Assembly (NCBI RefSeq): GCF_921293875.1 | Contig: NZ_CAKLDI010000001.1 | Span: forward strand, 2,729,915-2,793,914 | DNA from: Vibrio stylophorae | GTDB taxonomy: Bacteria; Pseudomonadota; Gammaproteobacteria; Enterobacterales; Vibrionaceae | Length of the DNA: 64,000 bases | Reading direction: 5' to 3' | In this document: positions 1 through 10,472 of the stretch, piece after piece | How positions within the stretch are numbered: position 1 is the first letter of the stretch | Layout: each line of letters starts with the position of its first letter | Program-made: the position numbers and the translations under genes | The notes under the pieces: generated by a model | Databases searched by the model: none | What the model was told of the DNA's origin: nothing | Seen by the model: the letters and a program-made list of their open reading frames with translations, nothing else

Positions 1-221
1 TTGAGTCCGCCCTTTATCTGATCCACGGGCAGCGGTAATGCACAGCCCATGCAACGCGAACGCTGAGCCAACAAAGGTTGGCAATGGCCGCATAGCACAG
101 TAGATAGAATGGGCATCGATGATGGCGCTGTCTTGACTGGCACGGATATGGGCAACCGACAAAATAAGCAGCTTTGCCCAGTATGTGCATTTATCCATCG
201 GGTTATTCGCGCTAGACTCAT
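1..221 (-). CDS. ComF/GntX-family protein, N-terminal part (runs off the window)
   Basis: Only the first 73 codons are inside the window; the gene continues past base 1. The visible part carries three cysteine pairs (CFLC, CGHC and CMGC), the zinc-ribbon N-terminus of the ComF/GntX phosphoribosyltransferase-like family, which has roles in DNA uptake or gluconate and iron-sulphur metabolism depending on the species. The ATG at 221 is preceded by a strong GGAGGTGG ribosome-binding site. It is divergent from bioH, a pairing common in Vibrio and enterobacteria. The phosphoribosyltransferase domain cannot be seen, so the family call rests on the cysteine pattern and the neighbour. Confidence 0.75.
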   Translation of the reverse strand, partial: MSLARITRWINAHTGQSCLFCRLPISVPVKTAPSSMPILSTVLCGHCQPLLAQRSRCMGCALPLPVDQIKGGL

Positions 222-254
222 GACCACCTCCATTGTGTTCAAGGAAGAGTATAG

Positions 255-1004
255 ATGGCTCAGTCCAACCCTCGCCCCGCCCTCGTTTTAATTCATGGCT
301 GGGGACTTGATAGCCAAGTCTGGCGTCCACTCCTGCCCTTACTTGAATCGCACTTCGATGTGCAATGCCTTGATTTACCGGGCTATGGCCAGCACCAGCA
401 AGTTTCTGCTGATAATTTACTCGATTTGGCATCACACTTGCTTAAATTATCACCGTCTGCCGCATATTGGCTCGGTTGGTCGCTCGGTGGCTTGGTCGCC
501 ACCCAAGCGGCTTTACTTGAGCCCACGCGCTGTTTGGGCCTCATTACAGTAGCCCATTCACCGCGTTTTACGGCAAACGATGACTGGCAAGGGGTTGCCC
601 CAAGTATTTTGGCGCAATTTATTGCAGATCTTGAGCACAATCCATCCGCCACCTTGGCGCGCTTTGTGGGTCTACAAGCCCTCGGCAGCCTAACGGCAAG
701 GCAAGATGTAAAGCAACTCAGGGCTGCAATTCAGAATCAGACCATGCCTGATCATCAAGCGCTTACTCTTGGTTTAGAACTGCTTGCCCGCTGCGATCTC
801 CGTAGCCAGCTGGCGCAGCTTCAACCACCATGGCTTCGCCTTTATGGTCAGCATGATACGCTGGTTCCCGCTTGCTCTGTGGTGGCCACAGATCAACTCG
901 CGCCACAATCGCAACGGCAAGTGTTTGCCCATGCCTCCCATGCGCCTTTTATTAGTGAGGCGGAGGCATTCGTCAAACAGCTGAAGCAGTTTGTGAACGA
1001 GTAA
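255..1004 (+). CDS. bioH: Pimeloyl-ACP methyl ester carboxylesterase BioH
   Basis: An alpha/beta hydrolase of 249 aa (E. coli BioH has 256) that removes the methyl group from pimeloyl-ACP methyl ester and so ends the BioC-BioH route to the pimelate part of biotin, in the cytoplasm. The oxyanion-hole motif HGWG is near residue 14. The catalytic triad is readable: Ser76 in GWSLGG, Asp201 in the GQHD segment and His229 in HASHAPF. It is transcribed away from the comF/gntX gene with a 33-base gap, the usual arrangement. Nothing is unusual about it. Confidence 0.95.
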   Translation: MAQSNPRPALVLIHGWGLDSQVWRPLLPLLESHFDVQCLDLPGYGQHQQVSADNLLDLASHLLKLSPSAAYWLGWSLGGLVATQAALLEPTRCLGLITVAHSPRFTANDDWQGVAPSILAQFIADLEHNPSATLARFVGLQALGSLTARQDVKQLRAAIQNQTMPDHQALTLGLELLARCDLRSQLAQLQPPWLRLYGQHDTLVPACSVVATDQLAPQSQRQVFAHASHAPFISEAEAFVKQLKQFVNE

Positions 1005-1096
1005 TCATTGCCACCCGTTTGTTGTGAACGATGACTTAAGTTTGCCGATCTTTGGTCGATAGCATATTTAGGTCACCTTCTAAACTTGGAGGCCCA

Positions 1097-1420
1097 ATGA
1101 CCATTCATGGAGTTGGACAAAATTACGCAATGTATGCAAAACCGTTCTCACCTAGGCAAAAACCTATGGTACAAAGCGACGCGCAAACCAATGCGAATCC
1201 TGCGCTCATGGCTAAATCGCCGATAAGCGCAAAGCAACAACCAACGGAACAACAAACAGCAGCCGGTGAGAAACCCAATAATCTCGAGTCATTTACCTAT
1301 GGCGCGCTTGGGATGGATCACCCAGAAGACGTGAAAAAGAATAACGACGAGTACTACACCGCAGGGCAATTTTTATCTGCCGCGGCAACCGTCGGCGGTA
1401 TTCTTTTAATGGTGGTATAA
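1097..1420 (+). CDS. Hypothetical protein with hydrophobic C-terminus
   Basis: A 107-aa protein I do not recognise. The ATG at 1097 is chosen over upstream possibilities because TTGGAGG lies six bases before it. The first 70 residues are polar and low-complexity (many Gln, Ala, Pro and Lys). Residues 72-95 hold a patterned YGALGMDHPED stretch, and the last 20 residues (AGQFLSAAATVGGILLMVV) look like a single membrane segment with the chain ending inside it. It could be a small tail-anchored inner-membrane protein. It stands between bioH and another unknown gene. No function is assigned. Confidence 0.55.
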   Translation: MTIHGVGQNYAMYAKPFSPRQKPMVQSDAQTNANPALMAKSPISAKQQPTEQQTAAGEKPNNLESFTYGALGMDHPEDVKKNNDEYYTAGQFLSAAATVGGILLMVV

Positions 1421-1487
1421 CCGTCTTTTGTTGTGGCATGGCTCATTGGAGTCATGCCATAGGCTGATGGTGGGAGATCACATCAGC

Positions 1488-1961
1488 ATGCTTTTATCAC
1501 CTAGCAGTATTAATGTGCCGGTTTTAACCCCGACCATTAATCCGCCAACGGAACAGGCCGCGCGGGACAATCGCACACGCGAGAAAATTGTGCCACCAGC
1601 CGAGCTGGCAAAAAGCAAATCGGACAGCGCTGTGACTCTAAAAGAGAAGCAACGTAAGCGCCAAGGATGGGATCCCAGCGAGCATCCTGAATATGAACAG
1701 GAGCCAGTCATTGACGAGCGCTCCGGTGTGCCCAATCCCTATGAAAAAGATCATGCCCTTGCTCTGCTGCAAACCCTACTGACCAGCGGCTTTTGCGACT
1801 GCCAAGATGGCGGCTACTGCATGACCTACAAATTCCCAATCAAACTGCTTGAAGCCATTGATCGAGGCAACGTCATGGCCCAGCGCCGCGTGGTTATCGA
1901 TCATCATTACAACTATTCCACCAGCCCAAATGTTGAAAGCAAAATGCTGATGATTCTCTAG
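1488..1961 (+). CDS. Hypothetical cytoplasmic protein with a cysteine cluster
   Basis: A 157-aa protein of unknown function; the start at 1488 has GGGAG upstream, and an in-frame ATG at 1428 is less likely. The first half is charged and probably disordered, with a KEKQRKRQGWDPSEHPEYE segment. The second half seems folded and holds a CDCQDGGYC cluster about residues 102-110, which could bind a metal or form disulphides. It follows the preceding small gene by 67 bases and ends before a strong bidirectional terminator, so the two may be cotranscribed. I know no family name for it. Confidence 0.5.
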   Translation: MLLSPSSINVPVLTPTINPPTEQAARDNRTREKIVPPAELAKSKSDSAVTLKEKQRKRQGWDPSEHPEYEQEPVIDERSGVPNPYEKDHALALLQTLLTSGFCDCQDGGYCMTYKFPIKLLEAIDRGNVMAQRRVVIDHHYNYSTSPNVESKMLMIL

Positions 1962-1992
1962 ATTCACTGACTAATGCTGGTATTCACGCAAT

Positions 1993-2020
1993 AAAAAAGA
2001 GCCCATGGGCTCTTTTTTAT
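1993..2020. terminator. Bidirectional terminator between the hypothetical gene and tex
   Basis: A GAGCCC/GGGCTC hairpin flanked by an A-run on the left and T6 on the right, so it can work in both directions. It lies between two convergent genes. Confidence 0.85.
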
Positions 2021-2054
2021 TGGTTTCCATATGCAATGAATCATTCAATCCAAA

Positions 2055-4397
2055 CTATCGCTTGCGCTGGTTAGCCTTGGCAAACGCATCGGCAAAGGCA
2101 CCTTGCAGTGGCGATGACGATGGCGCGCGCGATTGATGACTACGCTGCCCTTGCGGATTGGCAACGCGGCGCTCGCGATCACTTCGTCCTGATTCGCTAC
2201 GTGCTGATGGCGCCGTTTTTTCAGGTGCTTGCCCAGCTTCATCACCCATACGCATCGACAACGCAATGCGGCGGCGTGGCACATCCACTTCCATCACTTT
2301 CACTTTGACGATTTGTCCGGTTTTCACCACTTCACGCGGATCTTTGACAAAGGTGTCACTGAGCGCCGAGATATGTACCAAACCATCTTGGTGTACGCCG
2401 ATATCCACAAAAGCGCCAAAATGGGTCACATTGGTCACCACCCCTTCAAGCACCATATTGAGTTTGAGATCAGTGATTTCATGTACCGCATCATCAAACT
2501 GCGCCGTGGTAAAGGCCGGACGTGGATCGCGCCCAGGCTTATCCAGTTCACTGATAATATCCAATACCGTTGGGCGGCCAAAAGCCTCGCTGGTGTAGTC
2601 ATCGGCATTGAGCGCTTTGAGCACCGAGCTATTACCAATCAAGGCGCCCACATCAAGCTGAGTTTTATCGGCAATCGCAGTCACCACGCTATAGGCTTCT
2701 GGGTGCACTGCAGAGGCATCCAGCGGGTTCTTGCCCTGCATCACACGTAAGAATCCAGCACATTGTTCAAAGGCTTTTGGCCCCAAACGTGGCACTTTTT
2801 TCAGAGTGCTGCGCGAGTTAAAGGTGCCATTTTCATCGCGATAGGCCACGATATTGCTAGCAATGGTGGCATTCAAACCCGCCACGCGCGTAAGCAATGC
2901 AGCCGAAGCACTGTTTACATCGACGCCCACTTTGTTCACGCAGTCTTCAATCACGGCATCCAAACGCTGCGCCAACTGACTTTGGCTGACATCATGCTGA
3001 TATTGACCAACACCAATGGCTTTAGGCTCGATTTTCACCAGCTCGGCCAATGGGTCTTGCAGGCGGCGAGCAATCGACACCGCCCCTCGCAGCGACACAT
3101 CCAAGTTTGGAAACTCTTTGGCTGCCAGTTCAGACGCGGAATAAACCGATGCGCCCGCTTCACTGACCATCACTTTTTGCGCTTTATGGCCGCTATTTTT
3201 CAGTAACTGCGCAACAAAAGCGTCAGTTTCACGCGACGCCGTGCCATTACCAATGGCAATCAATTCCACCTGATAACGCTCAAGCAAAGCCGCGATAGTT
3301 TTTGCTGATTGGGCGAGCTGTTTTTGTGGCTGATGCGGATAGATGGTATCGGTCGCCAATAGCTTGCCAGTGCCGTCAACCACGGCAACTTTCACCCCAG
3401 TGCGCAAACCCGGATCAAGACCCATAGTGGTTTTTAGCCCCGCAGGCGCTGCCATCAGCAAATCGCCAAGGTTGTCTGCAAAGACATCAATGGCCCCCGC
3501 TTCTGCTTGGTCGCGCAAACGGCTCATCAGCTCAGTTTCTAAATGGGTAAAGAGCTTCACGCGCCATGCAAAAGTCACCACCTGTGCGCGCCAGCGATCG
3601 GCTGGTTGTCCAGCTAGGCGCATCTCACAGTGTTCGAGAATCATCTGCTCGCAAGGGTGGCGCTCGCTGTCAAAATCCACCACCAAGTTCAAGGTCAGCA
3701 CATTTTCATTACGACCACGCAGCATCGCTAAAGCGCGGTGCGATGGCACACTGTGCCAAGCTTCTTGATGCTCAAAGTAATCTTTAAACTTAGCACCGCT
3801 TTGCTCCGCACCTTCCACCACACTGGCTTTGAGCTGCGCATTCTGCTCGAGATAACGACGTAATTTGGCAATCAGTGACGCATCTTCTGCCAGCTGCTCC
3901 ATCACAATGGCGCGCGCGCCATCTAACGCCGCTTTGCTATCAGCAAATCCCAATTCAGCATTGAGATAAGCTTGCGCTTCTTGCTCAGGATCCAACGCAG
4001 GGTTTTGCCAAAGCGCATCGGCCAATGGTTGCAACCCTGCCTCAATGGCCATTTGTCCCTTGGTGCGACGTTTCGGTTTATATGGCAAATAAAGGTCTTC
4101 AAGCTCAGTCTTACTGCTAGCCATGGCAATGGCTTTGGCCAAAGCATCGGTCATCTTGCCCTGCTCAGTAATGGAAGCGATGATCACTGCACGGCGATCA
4201 TGAAATTCACGCAGGTAAGTCAGACGGCTCGCCAGCGTTCGTAGCTGAGTATCATCTAAACCGCCCGTGACCTCTTTCCGGTAACGCGCGATAAAAGGCA
4301 CCGTATTACCTTGATCAAGTAGCGCAATGGTGGCATCAATTTGGCGCGCATGAACCGACAGCTCCTGCGCAATTTGTTGGGAAATAGAAGTTTGCAT
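2055..4397 (-). CDS. tex: Transcription accessory protein Tex (YhgF family)
   Basis: A 780-aa RNA-binding protein (E. coli YhgF has 773) thought to act in transcription and RNA turnover. Domains in order: helical N-terminus with [13 protein letters not shown] near residue 30, a YqgF-like RNase H fold from about 323 ([10 protein letters not shown]), helix-hairpin-helix motifs about 490-555, and an S1 RNA-binding domain about 648-717 ([18 protein letters not shown]). The last 60 residues form a basic, Arg/Ser-rich tail. The start at 4397 is chosen because the protein then aligns with E. coli YhgF; an in-frame ATG at 4412 would add five residues. It is divergent from greB. Confidence 0.93.
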   Translation of the reverse strand: MQTSISQQIAQELSVHARQIDATIALLDQGNTVPFIARYRKEVTGGLDDTQLRTLASRLTYLREFHDRRAVIIASITEQGKMTDALAKAIAMASSKTELEDLYLPYKPKRRTKGQMAIEAGLQPLADALWQNPALDPEQEAQAYLNAELGFADSKAALDGARAIVMEQLAEDASLIAKLRRYLEQNAQLKASVVEGAEQSGAKFKDYFEHQEAWHSVPSHRALAMLRGRNENVLTLNLVVDFDSERHPCEQMILEHCEMRLAGQPADRWRAQVVTFAWRVKLFTHLETELMSRLRDQAEAGAIDVFADNLGDLLMAAPAGLKTTMGLDPGLRTGVKVAVVDGTGKLLATDTIYPHQPQKQLAQSAKTIAALLERYQVELIAIGNGTASRETDAFVAQLLKNSGHKAQKVMVSEAGASVYSASELAAKEFPNLDVSLRGAVSIARRLQDPLAELVKIEPKAIGVGQYQHDVSQSQLAQRLDAVIEDCVNKVGVDVNSASAALLTRVAGLNATIASNIVAYRDENGTFNSRSTLKKVPRLGPKAFEQCAGFLRVMQGKNPLDASAVHPEAYSVVTAIADKTQLDVGALIGNSSVLKALNADDYTSEAFGRPTVLDIISELDKPGRDPRPAFTTAQFDDAVHEITDLKLNMVLEGVVTNVTHFGAFVDIGVHQDGLVHISALSDTFVKDPREVVKTGQIVKVKVMEVDVPRRRIALSMRMGDEAGQAPEKTAPSARSESGRSDRERRVANPQGQRSHQSRAPSSSPLQGAFADAFAKANQRKR

Positions 4398-4600
4398 AGA
4401 GCCTATTTTCATCCTGCAATGTAAGTCTTGTGCAATGGCGCGAGTATACGTTGCCTTCATCATGGAGAAAGTCATTCAAAAGTCAATTTTGGCGGGGGTC
4501 ACAGAACATCGCAGTTGGCGGCGATTCAAGCACAGGAAACTCGACAAAATTCACCACCTCTTGTACCGTGAAAGCAGTCAACATAGCTGCTACTTATTGC

Positions 4601-5113
4601 ATGAAAACCAACCTCATCACTCGCGAAGGCTATAACCAACTAGCGGCGGAACATGACCACTTATGGTTTGAAAAACGCCCAGAAATCACCAAGATTGTCA
4701 CTTGGGCTGCCAGCCTTGGCGATCGCTCTGAAAACGCTGATTACACCTTTAATAAACGCCTGCTGCGACAAATTGATCGCCGCGTTCGCTACCTGCGTAA
4801 ACGCCTTCCTGAGCTCACCGTGGTCGATCCCCATCCAGATCAAGAAGGCAAAGTGTTTTTTGGCGCTTGGGTGGAGATTGAAAATGACGCCGGTGATATT
4901 CGCCAGTTTCGCATTGTCGGCCCCGATGAAATCTATGGCCGCAATGATTACATCTCCATTGATGCGCCCATGGCGCGTGCGCTAATGAAAAAAGAGATGG
5001 ATGAGGAATTTGTGGTGCGCACGCCAGAAGGCAACCGCGAATGGTGGGTCAACCACATATCCTACCAAGTGGGTGGCGACAACCCATTTGCTGTAAATCC
5101 CAGCGCAGAATAA
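4601..5113 (+). CDS. greB: Transcript cleavage factor GreB
   Basis: A 170-aa factor that rescues backtracked RNA polymerase by stimulating cleavage of the transcript 3' end. The N-terminal coiled coil carries the family motif LGDRSENADY with the acidic tip residues, and the C-terminal FKBP-like domain has EGKVFFGAWVEIEND and YISIDAPMARAL. The start at 4601 matches the E. coli protein (MKT.L.TREGY); the frame is open upstream to 4430 but that part is unlike GreB. There is no clear ribosome-binding site before the ATG, which is unusual here. It lies just upstream of ompR-envZ, a conserved order. Confidence 0.93.
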   Translation: MKTNLITREGYNQLAAEHDHLWFEKRPEITKIVTWAASLGDRSENADYTFNKRLLRQIDRRVRYLRKRLPELTVVDPHPDQEGKVFFGAWVEIENDAGDIRQFRIVGPDEIYGRNDYISIDAPMARALMKKEMDEEFVVRTPEGNREWWVNHISYQVGGDNPFAVNPSAE

Positions 5114-5208
5114 GCCCATATCAAGGACATAATCGGTAACAAAATTGACCATGCAACGGACTCGGCGCAGGGTATAGTAAAGCCTGATCATGGATTGGAG
5201 AGAGACTC

Positions 5209-5937
5209 ATGACGCAAGCACAAGAAAATCATAAAATTTTAGTCGTCGATGACGATATGCGTCTGCGCAGCTTGCTTGAACGCTACCTATCAGAGCAAGG
5301 ATTCCAAGTTCGCAGCGTCGCCAACGCCGAACAAATGGATCGCCTATTGGGCCGCGAAACCTTTCATTTAATGGTGCTGGATCTGATGCTACCCGGTGAG
5401 GATGGCCTATCCATTTGCCGTCGTCTGCGCCATGCAGGCAACATGCTGCCCATTCTTATGCTCACCGCCAAGGGCGATGAGATTGACCGTATTGTGGGTC
5501 TTGAAGTGGGCGCTGATGATTACCTGCCCAAGCCCTTTAATCCACGCGAACTACTCGCCCGCATTCGCGCCGTACTACGCCGCCAAGTGGTGGAAGCCCC
5601 CGGCGCACCAAGCGCGCAAAGTAAAGTGGTGAGCTTTGGTGAATTTAGCCTTGATCTCGGCACCCGCGAAATGTTCCACCAAGGTGAGCCGATGCCACTC
5701 ACCTCAGGTGAGTTTGCGGTGCTAAAAGCACTAGTCACCAATGCAAAAGAGCCATTGTCACGCGACAAGCTGATGAATATGGCTCGCGGCCGAGAATACT
5801 CCGCCATGGAGCGCTCCATCGACGTGCAAATTTCTCGTCTGCGCCGCATGATTGAAGAAGACCCAAGCCGCCCGCGTTATATTCAAACGGTTTGGGGATT
5901 GGGCTATGTCTTTGTCCCTGATGGTGAGAGCGCCTAA
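5209..5937 (+). CDS. ompR: Two-component response regulator OmpR
   Basis: A 242-aa DNA-binding regulator that acts with EnvZ to control porin and osmotic-response genes. The receiver domain (about 8-125) has the acidic pocket DDD at 14-16, the phosphoacceptor Asp58, Thr88 and Lys110. The C-terminal winged helix (about 145-237) has the [22 protein letters not shown] signature. The ATG follows a purine-rich GGAGAGAG. Its stop overlaps the envZ start as TAATG, so the two are translationally coupled. Confidence 0.96.
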   Translation: MTQAQENHKILVVDDDMRLRSLLERYLSEQGFQVRSVANAEQMDRLLGRETFHLMVLDLMLPGEDGLSICRRLRHAGNMLPILMLTAKGDEIDRIVGLEVGADDYLPKPFNPRELLARIRAVLRRQVVEAPGAPSAQSKVVSFGEFSLDLGTREMFHQGEPMPLTSGEFAVLKALVTNAKEPLSRDKLMNMARGREYSAMERSIDVQISRLRRMIEEDPSRPRYIQTVWGLGYVFVPDGESA

Positions 5938-7337
5938 TGCATCTATCGCCGCGCAGCACCTTTGCGCGCACCTTAATTTTGCTGGCTTTTCTGCTGATCA
6001 GTAGTCAGCTTCTTTCCTACTTGGCGATGTTTCGCTTTGCCCTGTTGCCCAGCCTTAAGCAATTTAATCAGATCATCGCCTATGAAGTGCAACTGATGCA
6101 GGCTGATGATTTCGGCGTCGACGAGCAGGGGCAAATCATCTCCATTGCACCGCAAACACGCCGCGCACTACTCGAGAAACTCGGCATCACCCTACACAGT
6201 GAAAGTGAACATCTGGCCCACCAGCAAGCGGGTGGTGAGGATCACCAGCGCTTTCAAGATGCCACCGCCATTGATTATCTGAGTCATTCCATGGCCGAGC
6301 AGCTTGGTGCGCCAACCGAGGTGCGCCTATCCCTGCATAATGGCACCTATGAACTATGGCTAAAAAGTGATGCCCTGCCCGGTTATTGGATGCAGGTACC
6401 ACTATCGCAAATCACCGAAAACGACTTCTTTCCACTGTTTCGCTATAGCCTGTTTATCGCGCTGATTATTATCGCTGGCGGTTGGGCCTTTATTCGTTGG
6501 CAAAACCGTCCTCTTGTCGCTCTAGAAAAAGCCGCGCAGCAAGTGGGTCGCGGTGAACACCCGGATCCACTGCCGCTACGCGGCGCATCAGAAATTCGCG
6601 CAGTAACCCTCGCCTTTAACCAAATGGCCAAGGGGATAAAAAAACTCGACCAAGACCGCGCACTGCTGCTGTCTGGGGTCAGCCATGATCTACGCACCCC
6701 ACTGACCCGTATTCGCCTTGCCACGGAGATGATGGGGCTGGAAGATGATTATCTTGCCGATAGCATCATTAAGGATACCGAGGAGTGCAACGAGATTATC
6801 AGCCAGTTTAGTGATTATCTGCGTGCCACCAGCTCCCTTGAGCATACCCATTTTTCACTCAATCAACTGCTCAATGAAATTGCCCATTCAGAAGCCAACT
6901 ACGGCGCGCAATTTGATTTGCAGCTGGCCGATTTTGAGCAAACTTGTTACGGCAATCAGGTGGCGATTCGACGGGCGATTACCAACTTGGTGACCAATGC
7001 CATTCGCTATGGTGGTGGCTGGATTCGCTTAAGCTCGGGTATTTCAGCCGATCGCAAATCCATGTGGTTTACCGTTGAAGATGATGGTCCTGGAATCCCC
7101 AATGAGTTGCAAGAGCATTTGATGCAACCTTTTACCCGCGGCGATCAAGCGCGCGGCAGTCAAGGCAGTGGTTTAGGGCTCGCCATCGTGCAGCGCATAG
7201 TTGAGCAGCACCGCGGTGACATTCATCTCGCCAATCGCAGTGAAGGTGGTTTATTTGTACAGGTACGCTTACCTGTGAAATTGGAAAAGCCAGAACCGAG
7301 CAAAGCAGAAAACACCTCCGTGTTAAAACGTCGTTAA
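5937..7337 (+). CDS. envZ: Osmosensor histidine kinase EnvZ
   Basis: A 466-aa inner-membrane histidine kinase/phosphatase and partner of OmpR. Two membrane segments (about 11-34 and 168-187) flank a periplasmic sensor domain. A HAMP linker follows to about 240. The dimerisation domain has the phosphorylated His250 in [13 protein letters not shown], and the ATPase domain has the N box ([11 protein letters not shown]), G1 (EDDGPGIP) and G2 (GSGLGLAIV). It shares one base with ompR. The periplasmic part is similar in size to E. coli EnvZ. A bidirectional terminator follows. Confidence 0.95.
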   Translation: MHLSPRSTFARTLILLAFLLISSQLLSYLAMFRFALLPSLKQFNQIIAYEVQLMQADDFGVDEQGQIISIAPQTRRALLEKLGITLHSESEHLAHQQAGGEDHQRFQDATAIDYLSHSMAEQLGAPTEVRLSLHNGTYELWLKSDALPGYWMQVPLSQITENDFFPLFRYSLFIALIIIAGGWAFIRWQNRPLVALEKAAQQVGRGEHPDPLPLRGASEIRAVTLAFNQMAKGIKKLDQDRALLLSGVSHDLRTPLTRIRLATEMMGLEDDYLADSIIKDTEECNEIISQFSDYLRATSSLEHTHFSLNQLLNEIAHSEANYGAQFDLQLADFEQTCYGNQVAIRRAITNLVTNAIRYGGGWIRLSSGISADRKSMWFTVEDDGPGIPNELQEHLMQPFTRGDQARGSQGSGLGLAIVQRIVEQHRGDIHLANRSEGGLFVQVRLPVKLEKPEPSKAENTSVLKRR

Positions 7338-7362
7338 GGCTTTACAGAGCAATAAATGCCAT

Positions 7363-7390
7363 AAAAAAACGCGCCCTTGAGCGCGTTTTT
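7363..7390. terminator. Bidirectional terminator between envZ and cysE
   Basis: An AAAAAAACGCGC/GCGCGTTTTT hairpin with a short CCTTGA loop. It serves both convergent genes. Confidence 0.85.
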
Positions 7391-7408
7391 ATCATTCAAT
7401 CAAAAAGC

Positions 7409-8230
7409 CTAAATACCATCACCCGCCATAAAGGTGTGGTAAGGGTCATTAAAATCTTGGTCCATCTCAAGCGATGGTTTTTCACAGCAAGGGCGACCGA
7501 TAATTTTCGCTGGTACGCCTGCCACTGTGGTATGTGGTGGTACCGCTTGTAGCACCACGGAACCAGAGCCAATCTTAGCCCCCTTACCCACTTCAATATT
7601 ACCCAGCACTTTCGCACCTGCCCCAATCATCACCCCTTCACGAATTTTCGGGTGACGATCGCCGCCTTCTTTGCCCGTACCGCCCAAGGTGACGCCTTGC
7701 AAAATGGAGACATCATCTTCCACCACCGCCGTTTCACCAATCACCACCCCTGTAGCATGGTCAAACATAATCCCGCGGCCAATGCGCGCCGCTGGGTGGA
7801 CATCCACCTGACAGCTCACCGAGATTTGGTTTTGCAGATACACCGCCAATGCCGCGCGCCCTTGGTGCCACAAATAGTTGGCAACACGGTAGCCTTGCAG
7901 TGCATGAAAACCTTTGAGGTATAAAAGCGGTACCGCATACATCGCCACCGCAGGATCGCGCGTGACCACAGCTGAAATATCTGCCGCGGCATCTTCCACC
8001 AAGCTTGGGCGATTACGAAAAGCCTCTTCGACCACCTCGCGCACCGCCATCGCTGGCATAGAAACCGTCGCAAGCTTATTGGCTAGAATGTAGCTCAGCG
8101 CCATCGCCAAATTATCATGCTTAATAATGGTGGCATGATAAAAACTCGCAAGCATCGGCTCTTGCTCGGCTTGTTCTCGCGCTTCTTGAGTAATGGCTTG
8201 CCACACTTGGGCTTGCAGCGACGCTGACAT
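7409..8230 (-). CDS. cysE: Serine O-acetyltransferase CysE
   Basis: A 273-aa enzyme that makes O-acetylserine from serine and acetyl-CoA, the first step of cysteine synthesis; the family is feedback-inhibited by cysteine. The helical N-terminal half is typical. The C-terminal left-handed beta helix has hexapeptide repeats and the active-site segments DVHPAARIGRGIMFDHATG and GGTGKEGGDRHP. It ends the rhodanese-secB-gpsA-cysE gene order, but a terminator hairpin lies between gpsA and cysE, so cysE may also have its own promoter. Confidence 0.95.
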   Translation of the reverse strand: MSASLQAQVWQAITQEAREQAEQEPMLASFYHATIIKHDNLAMALSYILANKLATVSMPAMAVREVVEEAFRNRPSLVEDAAADISAVVTRDPAVAMYAVPLLYLKGFHALQGYRVANYLWHQGRAALAVYLQNQISVSCQVDVHPAARIGRGIMFDHATGVVIGETAVVEDDVSILQGVTLGGTGKEGGDRHPKIREGVMIGAGAKVLGNIEVGKGAKIGSGSVVLQAVPPHTTVAGVPAKIIGRPCCEKPSLEMDQDFNDPYHTFMAGDGI

Positions 8231-8284
8231 TCAGGCTTCCTTTGGTGTGAATTTGTTCTTTGCTTCACACTTTAACTTGCTGGT

Positions 8285-8324
8285 AAAAAAAAACAACGCG
8301 ATTCAGAGACTGAACCACGTTGTT
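8285..8324 (-). terminator. Terminator after gpsA
   Basis: On the minus strand AACAACG...TTCAG pairs with CTGAA...CGTTGTT around a TCT loop and is followed by a run of T. The stem is long with internal mismatches. It separates gpsA from cysE and could be partial. Confidence 0.8.
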
Positions 8325-8346
8325 ACATTCGGTGCATACGCTAAAT

Positions 8347-9372
8347 TTAGCTCAGTTCATTTTTCTTTTCACGAGCTAACAAATCTTGCGCAGCTTGACG
8401 CGCATCTTTGCCTTGGTAAAGCACCTGGTAGATCTGCTCAACAATCGGCATCTCGACGCCATGACGCTCAGCCAAATGCCAAACCTCTTGGGTGTTACGA
8501 TAACCTTCAACCACCTGACCAATTTCTGCCTGCGCAGTATCCACATCTTTGCCTTGACCAAGGGCCATGCCAAAGCGGCGGTTACGTGATTGGTTGTCAG
8601 TACAAGTCAGGACCAAGTCGCCAAGACCAGCCATCCCCATAAAAGTTTCATGTTTTGCGCCCAATGCCGCGCCAAGGCGAGACATTTCAACCAGACCTCG
8701 AGTGATCAACGCAGTGCGCGCATTGGCACCAAAGCCGATGCCATCAGACATCCCAGCGCCAATAGCAATCACGTTTTTCACCGCGCCACCCAATTGCAGG
8801 CCAACAAAATCATTGTTGCTGTAGACACGGAAGCTCTTGCTGCAATGCACGAATTCCTGCAGATCCTGCATAAATTGGGCATCGGTTGAAGCCAATGAGA
8901 TTGCCGTTGGCATCCCCACCGCAAGCTCCATCGCAAAGGTTGGGCCAGACATCACCGCTAGCGGTATTTCATGGCCTAACACATCGTAGGCTACATCCTG
9001 TAGCAAGCGTCCAGTATTGGGTTCAAGACCTTTGGTCGCCCAACATACACGTGCATCTGCACGAAGATGGGGCTTGAGTTGATTAAGCACTAAACCAAAC
9101 ACATGGCTTGGTACTACGACCAACACATCACGGCTCGCGGCCATGGCGGTTGCGAGATCAGGCTCAACAATCAATGACTCAGGAAAAGGAACACCAGGTA
9201 AAAACTCTTGGTTACAGCGGTCAGCTTGTAGGCGAGCCATATGGTCCGCCTCATGCCCCCAAATCATCACTTTGGCGCCATTACGGGCCAAAGCAATCGC
9301 GAGAGAGGTGCCGTAAGAGCCGGCACCCACCACTGTGATGGCAACATTACTGCCACAGGTGCAATTATTCAT
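8347..9372 (-). CDS. gpsA: Glycerol-3-phosphate dehydrogenase [NAD(P)+] GpsA
   Basis: A 341-aa cytoplasmic enzyme that reduces dihydroxyacetone phosphate to sn-glycerol 3-phosphate for phospholipid synthesis. The Rossmann motif [12 protein letters not shown] is near residue 14, and the catalytic lysine lies in [13 protein letters not shown]. Its ATG overlaps the secB stop by one base (TAATG), so translation is coupled. The N-terminal MNNCTCGSN extension is about eight residues longer than E. coli GpsA. Confidence 0.95.
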   Translation of the reverse strand: MNNCTCGSNVAITVVGAGSYGTSLAIALARNGAKVMIWGHEADHMARLQADRCNQEFLPGVPFPESLIVEPDLATAMAASRDVLVVVPSHVFGLVLNQLKPHLRADARVCWATKGLEPNTGRLLQDVAYDVLGHEIPLAVMSGPTFAMELAVGMPTAISLASTDAQFMQDLQEFVHCSKSFRVYSNNDFVGLQLGGAVKNVIAIGAGMSDGIGFGANARTALITRGLVEMSRLGAALGAKHETFMGMAGLGDLVLTCTDNQSRNRRFGMALGQGKDVDTAQAEIGQVVEGYRNTQEVWHLAERHGVEMPIVEQIYQVLYQGKDARQAAQDLLAREKKNELS

Positions 9373-9845
9373 TAGGCTTGTGCTTCTTCTTGCGCTTGTT
9401 TTGCTGCTTGTTGTTGCATGAAGTTCATGAACAAAGCATCAAAGTTCACTGGCGCAAGGTTCAATTGTGGGAAAGAACCTTTGTTCACCAAGCTTGCAAC
9501 GGTTTCACGTGCATATGGGAACAAAATATTTGGACAGAATGCACCCAAGCAGTGCGCGAGTTGTTGTGGTTCCATTTTCGCAGTGAAGATACCCGCTTGT
9601 TGTACTTCACATAGGAATGCAGTGTCGCCGTCGTTTTTCACAGTCACAGTCACACGCAATACCACTTCATAGACATCTTCGCCCAACTCACGGCTTTGGC
9701 TATCAAGATCGAGATTCATCTCAGGTTTCCACTCTTTTTGGAAAACCTCAGGAGAGTTTGGCGCCTCAAATGACACGTCTTTTAGATACACGCGTTGAAT
9801 TTGAAATGGAGTTTGTGGCGCTTCTTGGGTTGCTGCTTCAGCCAT
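9372..9845 (-). CDS. secB: Protein-export chaperone SecB
   Basis: A 157-aa tetrameric cytoplasmic chaperone that holds pre-secretory proteins unfolded and delivers them to SecA. The family pattern is clear: [19 protein letters not shown] at the start, a beta-rich middle and [17 protein letters not shown] near the end. It lies between the rhodanese gene and gpsA. E. coli has grxC between yibN and secB; here only 83 bases separate the rhodanese gene and secB, so grxC is absent from this position. Confidence 0.96.
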   Translation of the reverse strand: MAEAATQEAPQTPFQIQRVYLKDVSFEAPNSPEVFQKEWKPEMNLDLDSQSRELGEDVYEVVLRVTVTVKNDGDTAFLCEVQQAGIFTAKMEPQQLAHCLGAFCPNILFPYARETVASLVNKGSFPQLNLAPVNFDALFMNFMQQQAAKQAQEEAQA

Positions 9846-9928
9846 GGGTACATTCCTTCATCTGTTAAACTGCCCTTGCGGACATCAAACGCTGACCATC
9901 CGTCAGCCAAAATCGATTTGTTTTGAAC

Positions 9929-10363
9929 TTACTTTTTACCCTGAACTAGCGGCATATTGGCTTCACGCCATGAGGCTAGGCCATTTTTCAAAACAAAAAC
10001 TTGCTCGTAGTTCGCTTTGGTCAAATCTTCAGCGCTTTTCACCGCTGCCATACCGCTGCTGCACACAAGGATAATGGGGGTCTGCTTGTATTTTTCAAGT
10101 AAGGTGTTCTTACCTTGCTGGATTTCACTTGGCAAAACTTGGATCGCGTTCGCAATATGGCCTTGACGGAACTCATCACGCGTACGTAGATCGAACACCA
10201 CTGCATCATGGCGGTTGATCAGCTGCGACAAACCGTTGTGATCAACGAAATGGTATTTCGCCATCTTCATCTTAATGGTGGTGTGAATCAGGGCTACGAA
10301 AATACCCAACCACGCCATGCACCAAACCGGATGCGCTTGAAAGAATGAAATATAGTCTTGCAT
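9929..10363 (-). CDS. yibN: YibN-type membrane-anchored rhodanese
   Basis: A 144-aa protein with one N-terminal membrane segment (about residues 10-28, PVWCMAWLGIFVALIHTTI) followed by a rhodanese domain. The active-site Cys is in ILVCSSGMAA, so the loop has the catalytic residue needed for sulphur transfer. The start at 10363 matches E. coli YibN; the frame extends further upstream without support. The function in the cell is not firmly known. The neighbours secB and gpsA are the usual ones. Confidence 0.88.
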   Translation of the reverse strand: MQDYISFFQAHPVWCMAWLGIFVALIHTTIKMKMAKYHFVDHNGLSQLINRHDAVVFDLRTRDEFRQGHIANAIQVLPSEIQQGKNTLLEKYKQTPIILVCSSGMAAVKSAEDLTKANYEQVFVLKNGLASWREANMPLVQGKK

Positions 10364-10472
10364 TGTTATTTCTCGCGTAGATAACCATCGCCTAAAAAGG
10401 AGTCTGAGTATACCCTGCCATACTGGCAAGTACAGTGTGCATTTGCGATTCCGCTAGCACGCTCACGAGGGC

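Noticed and set aside
2229-2750. 173-codon plus-strand open frame opposite tex
   Set aside because: It lies entirely antisense to the well-supported tex gene, has no ribosome-binding site and reads as His/Arg-rich shadow sequence.
5114-5208. Sigma-70 promoter before ompR using TTGACC and TATAGT
   Set aside because: The two boxes are about 22 bases apart, too far for a standard promoter; only the TATAGT box might be real.
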